Shown piece after piece: positions 1-9,283 of a DNA stretch of 62,117 nucleotides. The translations under genes and the position numbers were made by a program. The stretch spans positions 1 to 62,117 of the forward strand of contig NZ_JAOPXI010000041.1 of the NCBI RefSeq assembly GCF_025965215.1, written 5' to 3'. The notes beneath the pieces are model-generated. The model was not told the origin of the DNA and did no database searches. It saw nothing but the letters and a program-made list of their open reading frames with translations. The first letter of the stretch is position 1. Each line of letters begins with the position of its first letter. This DNA comes from Marmoricola sp. (GTDB lineage: Bacteria > Actinomycetota > Actinomycetes > Propionibacteriales > Nocardioidaceae).

Positions 1-1701
1 GAGAAGGCCGTCTTCGACATGGTCGTCGCCGGTCGGGTCACCGACACCGGTGACGTCGCGATCATGATGGTCGAGGCCGAGGCCACCGAGAACACCATCG
101 AGCTCATCGCCAACGGCGCCACGGCGCCGACCGAAGAGGTCGTCGCCAGCGGGCTCGAGGCGGCCAAGCCGTTCATCAAGCAGCTGTGCGAGGCGCAGGT
201 CGAGCTGGCCAAGCAGGCCGCGAAGCCCGTCCAGGAGTTCCCGATCTTCCTCGACTACTCCGACGACGTCTACGAGGCCGTCGCCGCGCACGCCACCGAG
301 GCCACCGCTGCCGCGCTGACGATCGCCGGCAAGGCCGAGCGCGAGGACACCCTCGACGACATCAAGGCCGACGTGCTGTCGGTCCTCGGGAGTGAGTTCG
401 AGGGTCGCGAGAAGGAGATCGGCGCGGCGTTCCGCTCGCTGAACAAGGCGCTGGTCCGCCAGCGCGTGCTCCGCGACAAGATCCGCATCGACGGTCGCGG
501 CCTCACCGACATCCGCTCGCTCTCGGCCGAGGTCGAGGTCATCCCTCGCGTGCACGGCTCGGCGCTGTTCGAGCGCGGCGAGACCCAGATCCTGGGCGTC
601 ACCACGCTGGACATGCTCAAGCTCGAGCAGCAGCTCGACGGTCTCTCCCCGGAGAAGTACCGCCGGTACATGCACAAGTACATCTTCCCGCCGTTCTCCA
701 CCGGTGAGACCGGCCGCGTCGGCTCGCCGAAGCGTCGCGAGGTCGGTCACGGTGCGCTCGCTCGTCGCGCGCTCCTGCCGGTGCTTCCGACGCGCGAGGA
801 GTTCCCGTACGCGATCCGTCAGCTCTCCGAGGCGATGGGCTCCAACGGGTCCACCTCGATGGGCTCGGTCTGCGCCTCGACCCTGTCGCTGCTGCAGGCG
901 GGCGTGCCGCTGAAGGCACCGGTCGCCGGCATCGCGATGGGCCTGATCTCCGACACCGTCGACGGCAAGACCGAGTACGTCGCGCTGACCGACATCCTCG
1001 GCGCCGAGGACGCGTTCGGTGACATGGACTTCAAGGTCGCCGGCACCAAGCAGTTCGTCACCGCCCTGCAGCTCGACACCAAGCTCGACGGCATCCCCGC
1101 CGACGTGCTGGCCGGCGCGCTCACCCAGGCGCGCGACGCCCGCCTGGCGATCCTCGAGGTGATGGCCGAGGCCATCGACGGCCCCGAGGAGATGTCGATC
1201 CACGCCCCGCGGATCATCACCGTGAGGATCCCGGTCGACAAGATCGGCGAGGTGATCGGGCCGAAGGGCAAGATCATCAACCAGATCCAGGACGACACCG
1301 GCGCCACCATCTCGATCGAGGACGACGGCACCATCTACATCGGCGCGACGAACGGCGAAGCGGCTGAGGCTGCCCGTCAGGCCGTCAACGCGATCGCCAA
1401 CCCGACGATGCCCGAGGTCGGCGAGCGCTACCTCGGCACCGTCGTCAAGACGACCAACTTCGGTGCGTTCGTCTCGCTGATGCCGGGCAAGGACGGGCTG
1501 CTGCACATCAGCAAGCTGCGCGCCCTCGCCGGCGGCAAGCGGGTCGACAACGTCGAGGACGTCGTCTCGGTCGGCCAGAAGATCCAGGTCGAGATCGGCG
1601 AGATCGACGACCGCGGCAAGCTGTCGCTGGTTCCGTACATCGAGGGTGGCGAGGACTCGGCTACGGACGACTCGGACGCAGGGGACTCAAGCGAAGCGTG
1701 A
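1..1701 (+). CDS. pnp: Polynucleotide phosphorylase, 3' part (5' end outside window)
   Basis: This is a phosphorolytic 3'-5' exoribonuclease of the RNA degradation machinery. The frame is open from base 1, so the N-terminus lies upstream; 566 residues are visible, against about 740 for the family. Visible parts are the all-helical linker, the second RNase PH domain (roughly residues 160-370, beginning near [11 protein letters not shown]), a KH domain ([19 protein letters not shown]) and an S1 domain ([13 protein letters not shown]), followed by an acidic Asp/Ser/Glu tail. The methionine at 19 is internal, not a start. The stop overlaps the start of the M16 peptidase gene, a pairing common in actinobacteria. 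Confidence 0.97.
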   Translation, partial: EKAVFDMVVAGRVTDTGDVAIMMVEAEATENTIELIANGATAPTEEVVASGLEAAKPFIKQLCEAQVELAKQAAKPVQEFPIFLDYSDDVYEAVAAHATEATAAALTIAGKAEREDTLDDIKADVLSVLGSEFEGREKEIGAAFRSLNKALVRQRVLRDKIRIDGRGLTDIRSLSAEVEVIPRVHGSALFERGETQILGVTTLDMLKLEQQLDGLSPEKYRRYMHKYIFPPFSTGETGRVGSPKRREVGHGALARRALLPVLPTREEFPYAIRQLSEAMGSNGSTSMGSVCASTLSLLQAGVPLKAPVAGIAMGLISDTVDGKTEYVALTDILGAEDAFGDMDFKVAGTKQFVTALQLDTKLDGIPADVLAGALTQARDARLAILEVMAEAIDGPEEMSIHAPRIITVRIPVDKIGEVIGPKGKIINQIQDDTGATISIEDDGTIYIGATNGEAAEAARQAVNAIANPTMPEVGERYLGTVVKTTNFGAFVSLMPGKDGLLHISKLRALAGGKRVDNVEDVVSVGQKIQVEIGEIDDRGKLSLVPYIEGGEDSATDDSDAGDSSEA

Positions 1702-2990
1702 TGCTCGCAGCTGAGCAGAAGCCCGGCACGACCCGCACCCTCATCGAAGGTGTCCACAGGACTGTCCTTCCGGGAGGGCTGCGGGTCGTGACCGAGCACG
1801 TCCCCGGTGTCCGCTCGGCGGCCATCGGGGTCTTCGTCGGTGTCGGGTCCCGTGACGAGACCCCGGCGCTGAACGGCGCCTCGCACTTCCTCGAGCACCT
1901 GCTGTTCAAGGGCACGCCGAGCCGCTCTGCGATGGACATCTCGTCGTCGCTCGACGCGGTCGGCGGGGAGTTCAACGCCTACACCGCACGCGAGTACACG
2001 TGTTACCACGCACGTGTCCTCGACGAGGACCTGCCGATGGCCATCGACGTCCTCGGCGACATGCTGACGTCCTCGTTGATCACCGCTGAGGACGTCGAGG
2101 CCGAGCGCGAGGTCATCCTCGACGAGATCGCCATGCACGACGACGATCCCGACGACGTGGTGCACAATCTCTTCGCCGCGACGGCCTGGTCCGGCACGTC
2201 GCTGGCCCGGCCGATCGCCGGGACCGCCGAGTCGATCCGGGCGTTGACCCGCTCGCAGATCAACCGGTACTACAAGACCCGTTACACAGCGCCCGCGATG
2301 ACGGTTGCCGTGGCCGGCAACCTGGTGCACAAGGACGTCGTACGGCTCGTGCGCACTGCCTTCTCGCGCAACCACTTCCTGGCTGATCACGAGGCGCGCC
2401 CGATGCCGCCGCGGGTCGCCGAGCGTCCGAGGGTGACCAAGCCCGGCGAGGTCACCACGGCGCGCCCGTTCGAACAGGTCAACCTGGTCCTCGGCATGCG
2501 TGGCATGACCCGCTCGGACCCGCGTCGCTACGCCCTGGGCGTCCTGAACGCGGCGTTCGGCGGCGGATCGTCCTCCCGACTGTTCCAGGAGGTGCGCGAG
2601 AAGCGCGGTCTGGCGTACTCGGTGTACTCGTTCGCCACCAGTTACTCCGATGCCGGCATGGTCGGCGTCGCGGTCGGATCGCTGCCGAGCAAGTCCGGCG
2701 AGGTGCTCGACGTGGTGCGCGCGGAGCTGGCGCGGATGGTCGAGTCCGGCCTCACCGCCGACGAGCTCGACCGAGGTCGTGGCCAGATGCGTGGCGGCCT
2801 GGTGCTCAGCCTCGAGGACACCGGCTCGCGGATGACCCGCCTCGGTGAGGTGGAGCTCTTCCAGGAGCGGTTGCTCTCCCTCGACGAGGTGCTGGCCCGG
2901 TTGGACGAGGTCACCCTCGAAGACGTGCACACGCTGGCCGCCGAGCTCTTCGGCCGCCCTGAGACCCTGGCGGTCGTCGGCCCGTCCTAG
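1698..2990 (+). CDS. M16 family zinc metallopeptidase (processing-protease type)
   Basis: The 430-residue product matches the insulinase/mitochondrial-processing-peptidase-like M16 family. The inverted zinc motif is intact: H63, E66 and H67 in HFLEH, with the third ligand E143 in the [14 protein letters not shown] segment, 76 residues on as expected. The N-terminal M16 domain covers about residues 20-170 and the C-terminal M16C domain about 180-360. The gene starts with GTG at 1698 (next codon ATG), overlapping the pnp stop and suggesting translational coupling. The physiological substrate cannot be read from the sequence. Confidence 0.95.
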   Translation: MMLAAEQKPGTTRTLIEGVHRTVLPGGLRVVTEHVPGVRSAAIGVFVGVGSRDETPALNGASHFLEHLLFKGTPSRSAMDISSSLDAVGGEFNAYTAREYTCYHARVLDEDLPMAIDVLGDMLTSSLITAEDVEAEREVILDEIAMHDDDPDDVVHNLFAATAWSGTSLARPIAGTAESIRALTRSQINRYYKTRYTAPAMTVAVAGNLVHKDVVRLVRTAFSRNHFLADHEARPMPPRVAERPRVTKPGEVTTARPFEQVNLVLGMRGMTRSDPRRYALGVLNAAFGGGSSSRLFQEVREKRGLAYSVYSFATSYSDAGMVGVAVGSLPSKSGEVLDVVRAELARMVESGLTADELDRGRGQMRGGLVLSLEDTGSRMTRLGEVELFQERLLSLDEVLARLDEVTLEDVHTLAAELFGRPETLAVVGPS

Positions 2991-3499
2991 GTGAGCAGGC
3001 TCCACAGGACGCCGGCCCAGGCGATGGCCCAGAGCACGCTGACGAACGAGCCGATGATGAAGCGTTCGGCGGCACCGGGCTGCTTGAGCTCGGGGTAGCG
3101 ACCCAGGCCCTTCATGGCCAGTACCGCGAGCAGGCCCTCCGGCCAGCCGGCGACCAGGGTCGAGAAGATCGCGACCCGCTCCATGGCGCCGATCCAGGCG
3201 CCGCCGCGCAGGACGTCACCGGCACGTTCGATCGGGCCACCGTGGTCCACCCGGTGCAGGATCGCGGCGGTGACCGGGCCGCCGCCGAAACCGGCCAGGA
3301 TAGCGACCAGGACGATCAGGCTGCCGCGCAGCGTGTCGCCCTCGGCGAGGTACCTCGGGTCGAAGAGCAACCAGCCGCCGAGGCCGGCCAGGACGAGGAC
3401 GCCCACGACAGAGCCCACCAGGTGCGCTCGCAGGCGGTCGCTCAGTAGCCAGCCGGGAAGCGTCCCGGCCAGGCCGAGCAGCAGTGCGGCGATGATCAT
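2987..3499 (-). CDS. Small integral membrane protein paired with SatD-like regulator
   Basis: The 170-residue product has about four hydrophobic membrane segments (residues 2-20, 28-46, 60-80 and near the C-terminus), with a conserved-looking loop GGPVTAAILHRVD and an amphipathic GAMERVAIFSTLVAGWPEG stretch. Its start overlaps the stop of the SatD-like gene by four bases (ATGA), so the two are translated as one operon. No catalytic motif is visible. It is probably the membrane partner of the SatD-like protein, but function is unknown. Its 3' end overlaps that of the M16 peptidase gene by 4 bases (convergent). Confidence 0.85.
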   Translation of the reverse strand: MIIAALLLGLAGTLPGWLLSDRLRAHLVGSVVGVLVLAGLGGWLLFDPRYLAEGDTLRGSLIVLVAILAGFGGGPVTAAILHRVDHGGPIERAGDVLRGGAWIGAMERVAIFSTLVAGWPEGLLAVLAMKGLGRYPELKQPGAAERFIIGSFVSVLWAIAWAGVLWSLLT

Positions 3500-4101
3500 C
3501 GTTCCTCCATCAGGGCCTCGTCGAGCAGTTCGGTCAGCAGCCGCGCGGCGCGGTCGCCCTCGACCAGTCCGGCAACCTGTGCGCGTTGCGAGACCGCCGA
3601 CTGGCTGATCCCGAGCCGGTGCGCTGCATCGGCGTGCGAGAGGCCCTCGCCGAGCAGGTCGGCGACCTCCCAGCCACGGGTGCTGCGCCGGTTCAGGACG
3701 CCCGCCCAGAGCCAGGCAACGGTCTCGATCCGTTCTGCACGGTACTCGGGCACGCCGACAACGCTGAGGCGGCTGGGGTGCTGCTTGGCGCGCATGACCG
3801 CCTGCCGGGCCAGGACGAAGGCCTCGCCGCGACCGGCTCGGGTGCTGCCGGGCAACGGCTCCTCAACGGCGCCGATGCCCAGTCCGATGTTCCAGGTGCC
3901 GGCGCGCAGCAGCAGTCCGATCCGCGCCACGATGGCGGCTCCGTCGACCAGGACGCCCTGGACCTCGTCGCCGGCAGTCCGTTCGAAGGCGCGCAGCGGG
4001 TCCGCCAGGGCGGCGTCGTTGAGCGAGTCGAGCACCTCGGGGACCAGATCCGGCCCGGAGCGGCTACCGCGCTGGTCGACGGTGAGAATGGCCACGGTCA
4101 T
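3496..4101 (-). CDS. SatD-like regulatory protein with C-terminal helix-turn-helix
   Basis: The 201-residue protein resembles the SatD family. The N-terminal domain opens MTVAILTVDQRGSRSG and contains TAGDEVQGVL, a pattern reminiscent of nucleotidyl-cyclase-like folds. The C-terminus (about residues 135-185) carries a helix-turn-helix with GLSHADAAHRLGISQSAVSQR. ATAAGGACG lies about 8 bases before the ATG and can serve as ribosome binding site. It forms an operon with the downstream membrane protein. A triple TATAAGG-type inverted repeat in its promoter region suggests autoregulation. The inducing signal is unknown. Confidence 0.8.
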   Translation of the reverse strand: MTVAILTVDQRGSRSGPDLVPEVLDSLNDAALADPLRAFERTAGDEVQGVLVDGAAIVARIGLLLRAGTWNIGLGIGAVEEPLPGSTRAGRGEAFVLARQAVMRAKQHPSRLSVVGVPEYRAERIETVAWLWAGVLNRRSTRGWEVADLLGEGLSHADAAHRLGISQSAVSQRAQVAGLVEGDRAARLLTELLDEALMEER

Positions 4102-4111
4102 CAGTCTTCGT

Positions 4112-4145
4112 CCTTATCTTGAGACGTATAAGGACTATACCTTAT
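4112..4145. promoter_or_regulatory. Inverted-repeat operator upstream of the SatD-like gene
   Basis: Three half-sites are visible: CCTTAT at 4112-4117, ATAAGG at 4128-4133 and CCTTAT at 4140-4145. The last two form an inverted repeat with a 6-base spacer (ACTATA), and the first two form one with a 10-base spacer. The AT-rich block stands out in this GC-rich sequence and holds a TATAGT-like -10 on the minus strand. It lies just upstream of a gene whose product has an HTH domain and between it and dapB. Autorepression is inference. Confidence 0.5.
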
Positions 4146-4180
4146 GAAAGGCCGATGAAGGGCAGAACCTGTTCGGGTAG

Positions 4181-4942
<762 letters not shown>

Positions 4943-4949
4943 GGTCTCC

Positions 4950-5198
4950 TCAGCCGAGGTAGCCCTCGACCTCGTTCACCGGCCGCACGCTTGCCGCATC
5001 GGGGTCGTCACCGGCGTCGCGCAGCGCCTGGCGCTGGCGCAGCAGGTCCCAGCACTGGTCGAGCTGCGCCTCCAGGTCCCGCAGCCGGGCGTGCTCCTCG
5101 GCCGGCTCGATCTCGTGAGCCTGCAGACGAGCCCGCAGGTCGTGCTCGCGGGCGACAAGTTCGGAGATCTGCTCGTGGATACCGCGATCAGTCGTCAT
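4950..5198 (-). CDS. DUF2630 family small protein
   Basis: This short (82-residue), charged, mostly helical protein matches the actinobacterial DUF2630 family: IHEQISELVAREHDLR at the start, LRDLEAQLDQCWDLLRQRQALR in the middle and VRPVNEVEGYLG at the end. The frame stays open up to 5234, but the family's usual N-terminus fits the ATG at 5196-5198. It probably forms a helical hairpin or coiled coil. No function is known for the family. It is convergent with dapB, 7 bases away. Confidence 0.85.
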   Translation of the reverse strand: MTTDRGIHEQISELVAREHDLRARLQAHEIEPAEEHARLRDLEAQLDQCWDLLRQRQALRDAGDDPDAASVRPVNEVEGYLG

Positions 5199-5238
5199 GG
5201 GCCCAGTATCAACCCGACCGGTCTCGCTGGACATCCCG

Positions 5239-5547
5239 CTAGGCCAACCGGATCAGCGCTGCCGTCACCGCCGCGGTGATCACGACCATCAGGAACGGTG
5301 CCCGCAGCACCAGTGCGACCGCGGCGGCTCCCAGTCCCGCGACCCGGGCGTCGACGGTGAGGCCAGGCTGTGATCCACCGGACGAGAAGACCTGGACCGC
5401 GATCAGTGCGGCGAGCAGCGCGATCGGGAGAAGGTCGGCGATCCGCTGGACCAGCGGCCGCTCGAGCACGCCGGGCGGGATCGAGACGCCGGCGAGCTTG
5501 AGCAGGTAGCAGCCCAGCGCACACACACCGATGGCTACCCAGATCAC
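5239..5547 (-). CDS. azlD: AzlD family branched-chain amino acid exporter subunit
   Basis: The 102-residue product has four hydrophobic segments and the family features GCYLLKLAGV near the N-terminus and PIALLAALI in the middle. AzlD is the small partner of AzlC in branched-chain amino acid and azaleucine efflux (LIV-E). The start is a GTG at 5545-5547 that overlaps the azlC stop by four bases (GTGA), so translation is probably coupled. The substrate is inferred from the family. Confidence 0.88.
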   Translation of the reverse strand: MIWVAIGVCALGCYLLKLAGVSIPPGVLERPLVQRIADLLPIALLAALIAVQVFSSGGSQPGLTVDARVAGLGAAAVALVLRAPFLMVVITAAVTAALIRLA

Positions 5548-6233
5548 GGTGTGACCTCGCGGCCTCGAAGCGCCAGGCCGAGCGCCACGACGCCCGCGGC
5601 GAGGACCGGGATTCCGGCCGGTGTCACCGGGATCAGGCCCAGCGCAAGCATCGCGGCCAGTACCGCGGTCAGACGGCTGCGCGTGGTCCTCAGCCGAGGC
5701 CACAGCAGCGCCAGGAACGCGCCACCCACGGCCGAGTCGAGGCCGTAGTCCCGCGGATCGCCGATGGAGTCGCCGGCGATGGCGCCGATCAGGGTGGACA
5801 GGTTCCACAGCACGAACACACCGACGCCGGTGCTGAGGAAACCAATCCGGGCGGCAGCCGTCGACTCACGGGTGACGCTCATCGCGGTGGACTCGTCGAT
5901 CACCAGGTGCGCGGCAGCTGCCCGGCGTACGCCGTGCCAGTCCAGCAGCGGTGCCAGTTTCAGGCCGTACAGGGTGTTCCGTACGCCGAGCAGCAGTCCG
6001 GACGCGGCACCGACGAGCGGTGCGCCGCCCGCGGCGATCACTCCGACGAACGCGAACTGTGACGCCCCGGTGAACACCAGCAGCGAGAGTGCACAGGTCT
6101 GGGCGACGCCGAGCCCGCTGCTCACGGCGATCGCGCCGAAGGAGATCCCGTACGCGCCGGTGGCCACCGCGACGGCCAGGCCGTCGGAGATGATCTGGCG
6201 CCGCTGGGCCGGATCCAGGTCGGACGTGGTCAC
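5544..6233 (-). CDS. azlC: AzlC family branched-chain amino acid permease
   Basis: The 229-residue polytopic membrane protein matches AzlC: YGISFGAIAVSSGLG in the first membrane segment, CALSLLVFTGASQFAFVG in the second, and ESTAMSVTRE in the following loop. With AzlD it forms an exporter for branched-chain amino acids. Four bases separate its start from the upstream GNAT gene, so the three genes probably share a transcript reading leftwards from about 6.79 kb. Confidence 0.92.
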   Translation of the reverse strand: MTTSDLDPAQRRQIISDGLAVAVATGAYGISFGAIAVSSGLGVAQTCALSLLVFTGASQFAFVGVIAAGGAPLVGAASGLLLGVRNTLYGLKLAPLLDWHGVRRAAAAHLVIDESTAMSVTRESTAAARIGFLSTGVGVFVLWNLSTLIGAIAGDSIGDPRDYGLDSAVGGAFLALLWPRLRTTRSRLTAVLAAMLALGLIPVTPAGIPVLAAGVVALGLALRGREVTP

Positions 6234-6237
6234 GGGC

Positions 6238-6789
6238 TCAGCCCAGGCCCGTGTGCAGCCGGACCTGTTTGAGGGTGACGCTCCCGTCGCCGGTGAGGTC
6301 GAGCGTGCGGTGGGCGCCGTCGGGCCCCCAGCCCGCCGCGGTCAGGAACGTGCGGGTGTCGTCGTCGTTCGCGGCCAGCCAGGTGATCGCGCGCGTGAAG
6401 CGGTCTGCCTTGAGGGTGTCGACACAGGCCTGCATCAGCCTCGAGCCGTGGCCCGCGCGCCGCTTGTGCGGGTCGACGGTCAGGTCGGTCACCTCGCCGT
6501 CGGAGACCGGATCGCAGTCCGGGTCGCCTGCGGGCCCGGTGAGCGCGAAGCCCGTGACCAGGTTGCGTTCCAGGGCGATCAGAACGCGGTTGCGCGCGTC
6601 CGGGGGAGCGGCGAGCGAGGTGCGCCAGCCGGCGGCGAGCGCCTCGGTGTCCATCGAGGCGAGCAGGTCGGCAGGAAGCAGGTCGGCGTACGAGGTCCGC
6701 CAGGCACGGACCTGCACGGCAGCGATCGCCGGGGCGTCGTCGGCCCAGGCAACCCGGCAGGACACGTCGGAACTCACCGGCCCATCCAA
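6238..6789 (-). CDS. GNAT family N-acetyltransferase
   Basis: The 183-residue cytosolic protein has a GNAT fold. Acetyl-CoA-binding motif A is visible as LTVDPHKRRAGHGSRLMQA, matching the R/Q-x-x-G-x-G/A signature, after a beta strand ending in VTDLTVD. The substrate cannot be predicted. It is the first gene of a probable operon with azlC and azlD and diverges from the paa operon; the 74-base gap holds both promoters. Confidence 0.88.
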   Translation of the reverse strand: MDGPVSSDVSCRVAWADDAPAIAAVQVRAWRTSYADLLPADLLASMDTEALAAGWRTSLAAPPDARNRVLIALERNLVTGFALTGPAGDPDCDPVSDGEVTDLTVDPHKRRAGHGSRLMQACVDTLKADRFTRAITWLAANDDDTRTFLTAAGWGPDGAHRTLDLTGDGSVTLKQVRLHTGLG

Positions 6790-6863
6790 GCAGGTGCGGT
6801 GTGTAACAGTCAGTCGGGCGTACGACGGTTAAGATGTAACACCGCTTGGGTTATCCTCGGAGC

Positions 6864-7784
6864 ATGACGTCCTTCGAGTCGGCGATCGCCGAGGGTGCCC
6901 GCATCGAGCCGCGGGATGCGATGCCCGAGGACTACCGCGCGACCCTGATCCGTCAGATCGCCCAGCACGCGCACTCCGAGATCATCGGGATGCAGCCCGA
7001 AGGGGCCTGGATCACGCGGGCGCCCAGCCTGCGGCGCAAGGCGATCCTCCTGGCCAAGGTGCAGGACGAAGCCGGCCACGGCCTCTATCTGTACGCCGCT
7101 GCCGAGACCCTGGGCGTCGCCCGCTCCGAGCTGTACGACGCTCTGCTGACCGGCCGCCAGAAGTACTCCTCGATCTTCAACTACCCGACGCTGACCTGGG
7201 CCGACGTCGGCACCATCGGCTGGTTGGTCGACGGCGCCGCGATCGTCAACCAGGTGCCGCTGTGCCGGTGCTCCTACGGTCCCTATGCCCGTGGCATGGT
7301 CCGGATCTGCAAGGAGGAGTCGTTCCACCAGCGCCAGGGCTTCGAGTCGCTGCTCGCGCTGAGCCGTGGCACGCCGGGGCAGCACGCGATGGCCCAGGAC
7401 GCGGTGAACCGCTGGTGGTGGCCCTCGCTGATGATGTTCGGTCCGCCCGACGCCGACTCCCCGCACTCCGCACGGTCGACGGCGTGGGGGATCAAGCGGT
7501 TCTCCAACGACACCCTGAGGCAGCGGTTCGTGGACATGGTGGTGCCCCAGGCCGAGGTGCTCGGCCTGACGCTGCCCGATCCCGACCTCCGGTTCGACGC
7601 CGAGCGCGGCTCCTGGGACTTCGGGCCGGTCGACTTCACCGAGCTGCGCGAGGTGGTCGCCGGCAACGGGCCCTGCAACGCCGAGAGGCTGGCGCACCGC
7701 AGGGCTGCCGAGGACGACGGAGCCTGGGTCCGGGAGGCCGCGAGGGTGCATGCTGCCAAGCACGCGCAACGAGGTGCGGCATGA
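6864..7784 (+). CDS. paaA: Phenylacetyl-CoA 1,2-epoxidase catalytic subunit PaaA
   Basis: This is the diiron subunit of the ring-epoxidizing monooxygenase of aerobic phenylacetate degradation. The 306-residue product shows carboxylate/histidine metal-ligand segments QDEAGHG and [12 protein letters not shown], and the typical [19 protein letters not shown] opening. The ATG at 6864 is chosen over an upstream TTG at 6846 because it matches the family N-terminus. Its stop overlaps the paaB start (ATGA). A TAAGAT -10-like element lies at 6830-6835. Confidence 0.97.
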   Translation: MTSFESAIAEGARIEPRDAMPEDYRATLIRQIAQHAHSEIIGMQPEGAWITRAPSLRRKAILLAKVQDEAGHGLYLYAAAETLGVARSELYDALLTGRQKYSSIFNYPTLTWADVGTIGWLVDGAAIVNQVPLCRCSYGPYARGMVRICKEESFHQRQGFESLLALSRGTPGQHAMAQDAVNRWWWPSLMMFGPPDADSPHSARSTAWGIKRFSNDTLRQRFVDMVVPQAEVLGLTLPDPDLRFDAERGSWDFGPVDFTELREVVAGNGPCNAERLAHRRAAEDDGAWVREAARVHAAKHAQRGAA

Positions 7785-8053
7785 GTGACCTCTGGGAGGT
7801 CTTCGTCCGGCCGAAGCGAGGTCTGTCCCACGTCCACGTCGGCTCGCTGCACGCCGCCGACGCCGAGCTGGCACTGCGCCACGCGCGCGACGTCTACACC
7901 CGTCGCGGCGAGGGCGTCTCGATCTGGGTCGTGCCGTCGGTGCAGGTCACGGCCAGCAGTCCTGACGAGCGGGACTCGTTCTTCGATCCGGCCGCGGACA
8001 AGGTCTACCGGCACCCGTCGTTCTACGAGGTGCCCGATGAGCTCCAGATTTGA
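7781..8053 (+). CDS. paaB: Phenylacetyl-CoA epoxidase subunit PaaB
   Basis: This 90-residue accessory subunit bridges the PaaAC heterodimers in the epoxidase complex. The opening [24 protein letters not shown] and the ending [14 protein letters not shown] are characteristic. It overlaps paaA by four bases and paaC by 17, in the order A-B-C-D-E seen in phenylacetate clusters. Confidence 0.95.
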   Translation: MSDLWEVFVRPKRGLSHVHVGSLHAADAELALRHARDVYTRRGEGVSIWVVPSVQVTASSPDERDSFFDPAADKVYRHPSFYEVPDELQI

Positions 8054-8810
8054 TGCCCGGTCGCGCTCGGTGCTGGGCCTCGCCGACGACGCGTTGATCG
8101 CGTCGCACCGCCTCTCCGAGTGGGTGGCGCGGGCACCCCAGCTCGAGGAGGACATCGCGCTCGCGAACGTGGCGCTCGACCTGCTCGGCCAGGCCCGGTT
8201 GCTGCTCGCCCACGCCGGCCAGATGCAGGTCCCGGCGCTCAACGAGGACCAGCTCGCCTACGAGCGGCCCATCGAGGAGTTCCGGAACGCGGTCATGCTC
8301 GAACGTCCGAACGGGGACTTCGCGGCCACGATGGCGCGGATGCTGCTCTTCTCGGCGTACCAGTACCAGCTGTACTCCGCGCTGTCCGGCTGCGCTGACC
8401 CCGAGCTCGCAGCGATCGCCGGCAAGGCGGTCAAGGAGGTCGAGTACCACCGCGACCACGCGGCCGGCTGGGTGGTGCGGCTCGGTGACGGTACCGAGGA
8501 GTCGCACCAGCGGATGCAGTCCGGCCTGGACGCGGAGTGGCCCGGGTTCACCCGGCTGTTCGTCGACTGGATCCGCGATGACGTGATCGCCGCAGGCCAG
8601 GCGATCTTCCCGCCGTGGCTGCGCGAGCCGGTGGTGCACTGGCTGGAGCCGGTGCTCGAACGAGCGACCCTGGTGCGCCCCGAGATCACCCAGGTCCGGG
8701 AGCCGGGGATCCGGGAGCCGGGGCGCAACGGCGCCCACACCGATGACCTGATCGACATCCTTGCCCAGATGCGCGAGGTCCGTGCAGCGCATCCGGGGGC
8801 GTCGTGGTGA
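8037..8810 (+). CDS. paaC: Phenylacetyl-CoA epoxidase structural subunit PaaC
   Basis: The 257-residue ferritin-like subunit pairs with PaaA but is considered non-catalytic in the family. Recognisable segments are LEEDIALANVALDLLGQAR near the N-terminus and VKEVEYHRDHAAGWVVRLGDGTEESH in the middle. The ATG at 8037 lies inside the end of paaB (17-base overlap). The stop overlaps the paaD start codon (GTGA). Confidence 0.95.
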   Translation: MSSRFDARSRSVLGLADDALIASHRLSEWVARAPQLEEDIALANVALDLLGQARLLLAHAGQMQVPALNEDQLAYERPIEEFRNAVMLERPNGDFAATMARMLLFSAYQYQLYSALSGCADPELAAIAGKAVKEVEYHRDHAAGWVVRLGDGTEESHQRMQSGLDAEWPGFTRLFVDWIRDDVIAAGQAIFPPWLREPVVHWLEPVLERATLVRPEITQVREPGIREPGRNGAHTDDLIDILAQMREVRAAHPGASW

Positions 8811-9283
8811 GCCCCGGGGTGAGCGCCGGGCTGGCCGACGTGCGGCAGCGGATCGCCGCGGTGCCGGATCCCGAGCTGCCGATGCTCTCGATCGCCGACC
8901 TCGGGATCCTGCGGACGATCGAGGAGGTCGACGGCACGATCGAGGTCGTCATCACGCCCACCTACGCCGGTTGCCCGGCGATGGAGGCGATCCGCGCTGA
9001 CATCGAGGCGGCGGCCGAACCGGCTCGCGTCGTGGTGCGCACGGTGCTCGCGCCGCCGTGGTCGAGCGACGACATCACCGAGGCCGGACGCAGGGCGCTG
9101 GCAGCGCACGGGATCGCGCCACCCGGTCCTGCCGCCCCGGTGGGTCTGACCCTGGCCGTGCGGTGCCCGCAGTGCGGATCGGTCGAGACCCGCGAGCTGA
9201 GTCGGTTCGCCGCTGCCGCCTGCAGGTCGCTGCGCGTGTGCACGACGTGCGCGGAGCCCTTCGACGCGTTCAAGGCCCACTGA
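8807..9283 (+). CDS. paaD: Phenylacetate degradation protein PaaD (Fe-S maturation, MIP18/DUF59 type)
   Basis: The 158-residue protein carries the N-terminal MIP18/DUF59 domain (VPDPELPMLSIADLGILR, TPTYAGCPAM) plus the C-terminal cysteine region of PaaD (CPQCGS and CTTCAEPFDAFK). PaaD is thought to help mature or insert the iron or Fe-S centre of the epoxidase system. Two adjacent GTG codons (8804 and 8807) could start it; 8807 is chosen because it overlaps the paaC stop and is better spaced from the GGGGG at 8794-8798. The stop shares one base with the paaE start. Confidence 0.93.
   Translation: MSPGVSAGLADVRQRIAAVPDPELPMLSIADLGILRTIEEVDGTIEVVITPTYAGCPAMEAIRADIEAAAEPARVVVRTVLAPPWSSDDITEAGRRALAAHGIAPPGPAAPVGLTLAVRCPQCGSVETRELSRFAAAACRSLRVCTTCAEPFDAFKAH

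Noticed and set aside
1428-3005. Long open frame on the minus strand opposite pnp and the M16 peptidase gene
   Set aside because: It is antisense to two clearly recognised genes, its translation is Arg/His/Gly/Asp-rich without family features, and high GC leaves such frames open by chance.
6846-6863. Upstream TTG start for paaA
   Set aside because: It would add six residues not seen at the family N-terminus; the ATG at 6864 fits better.
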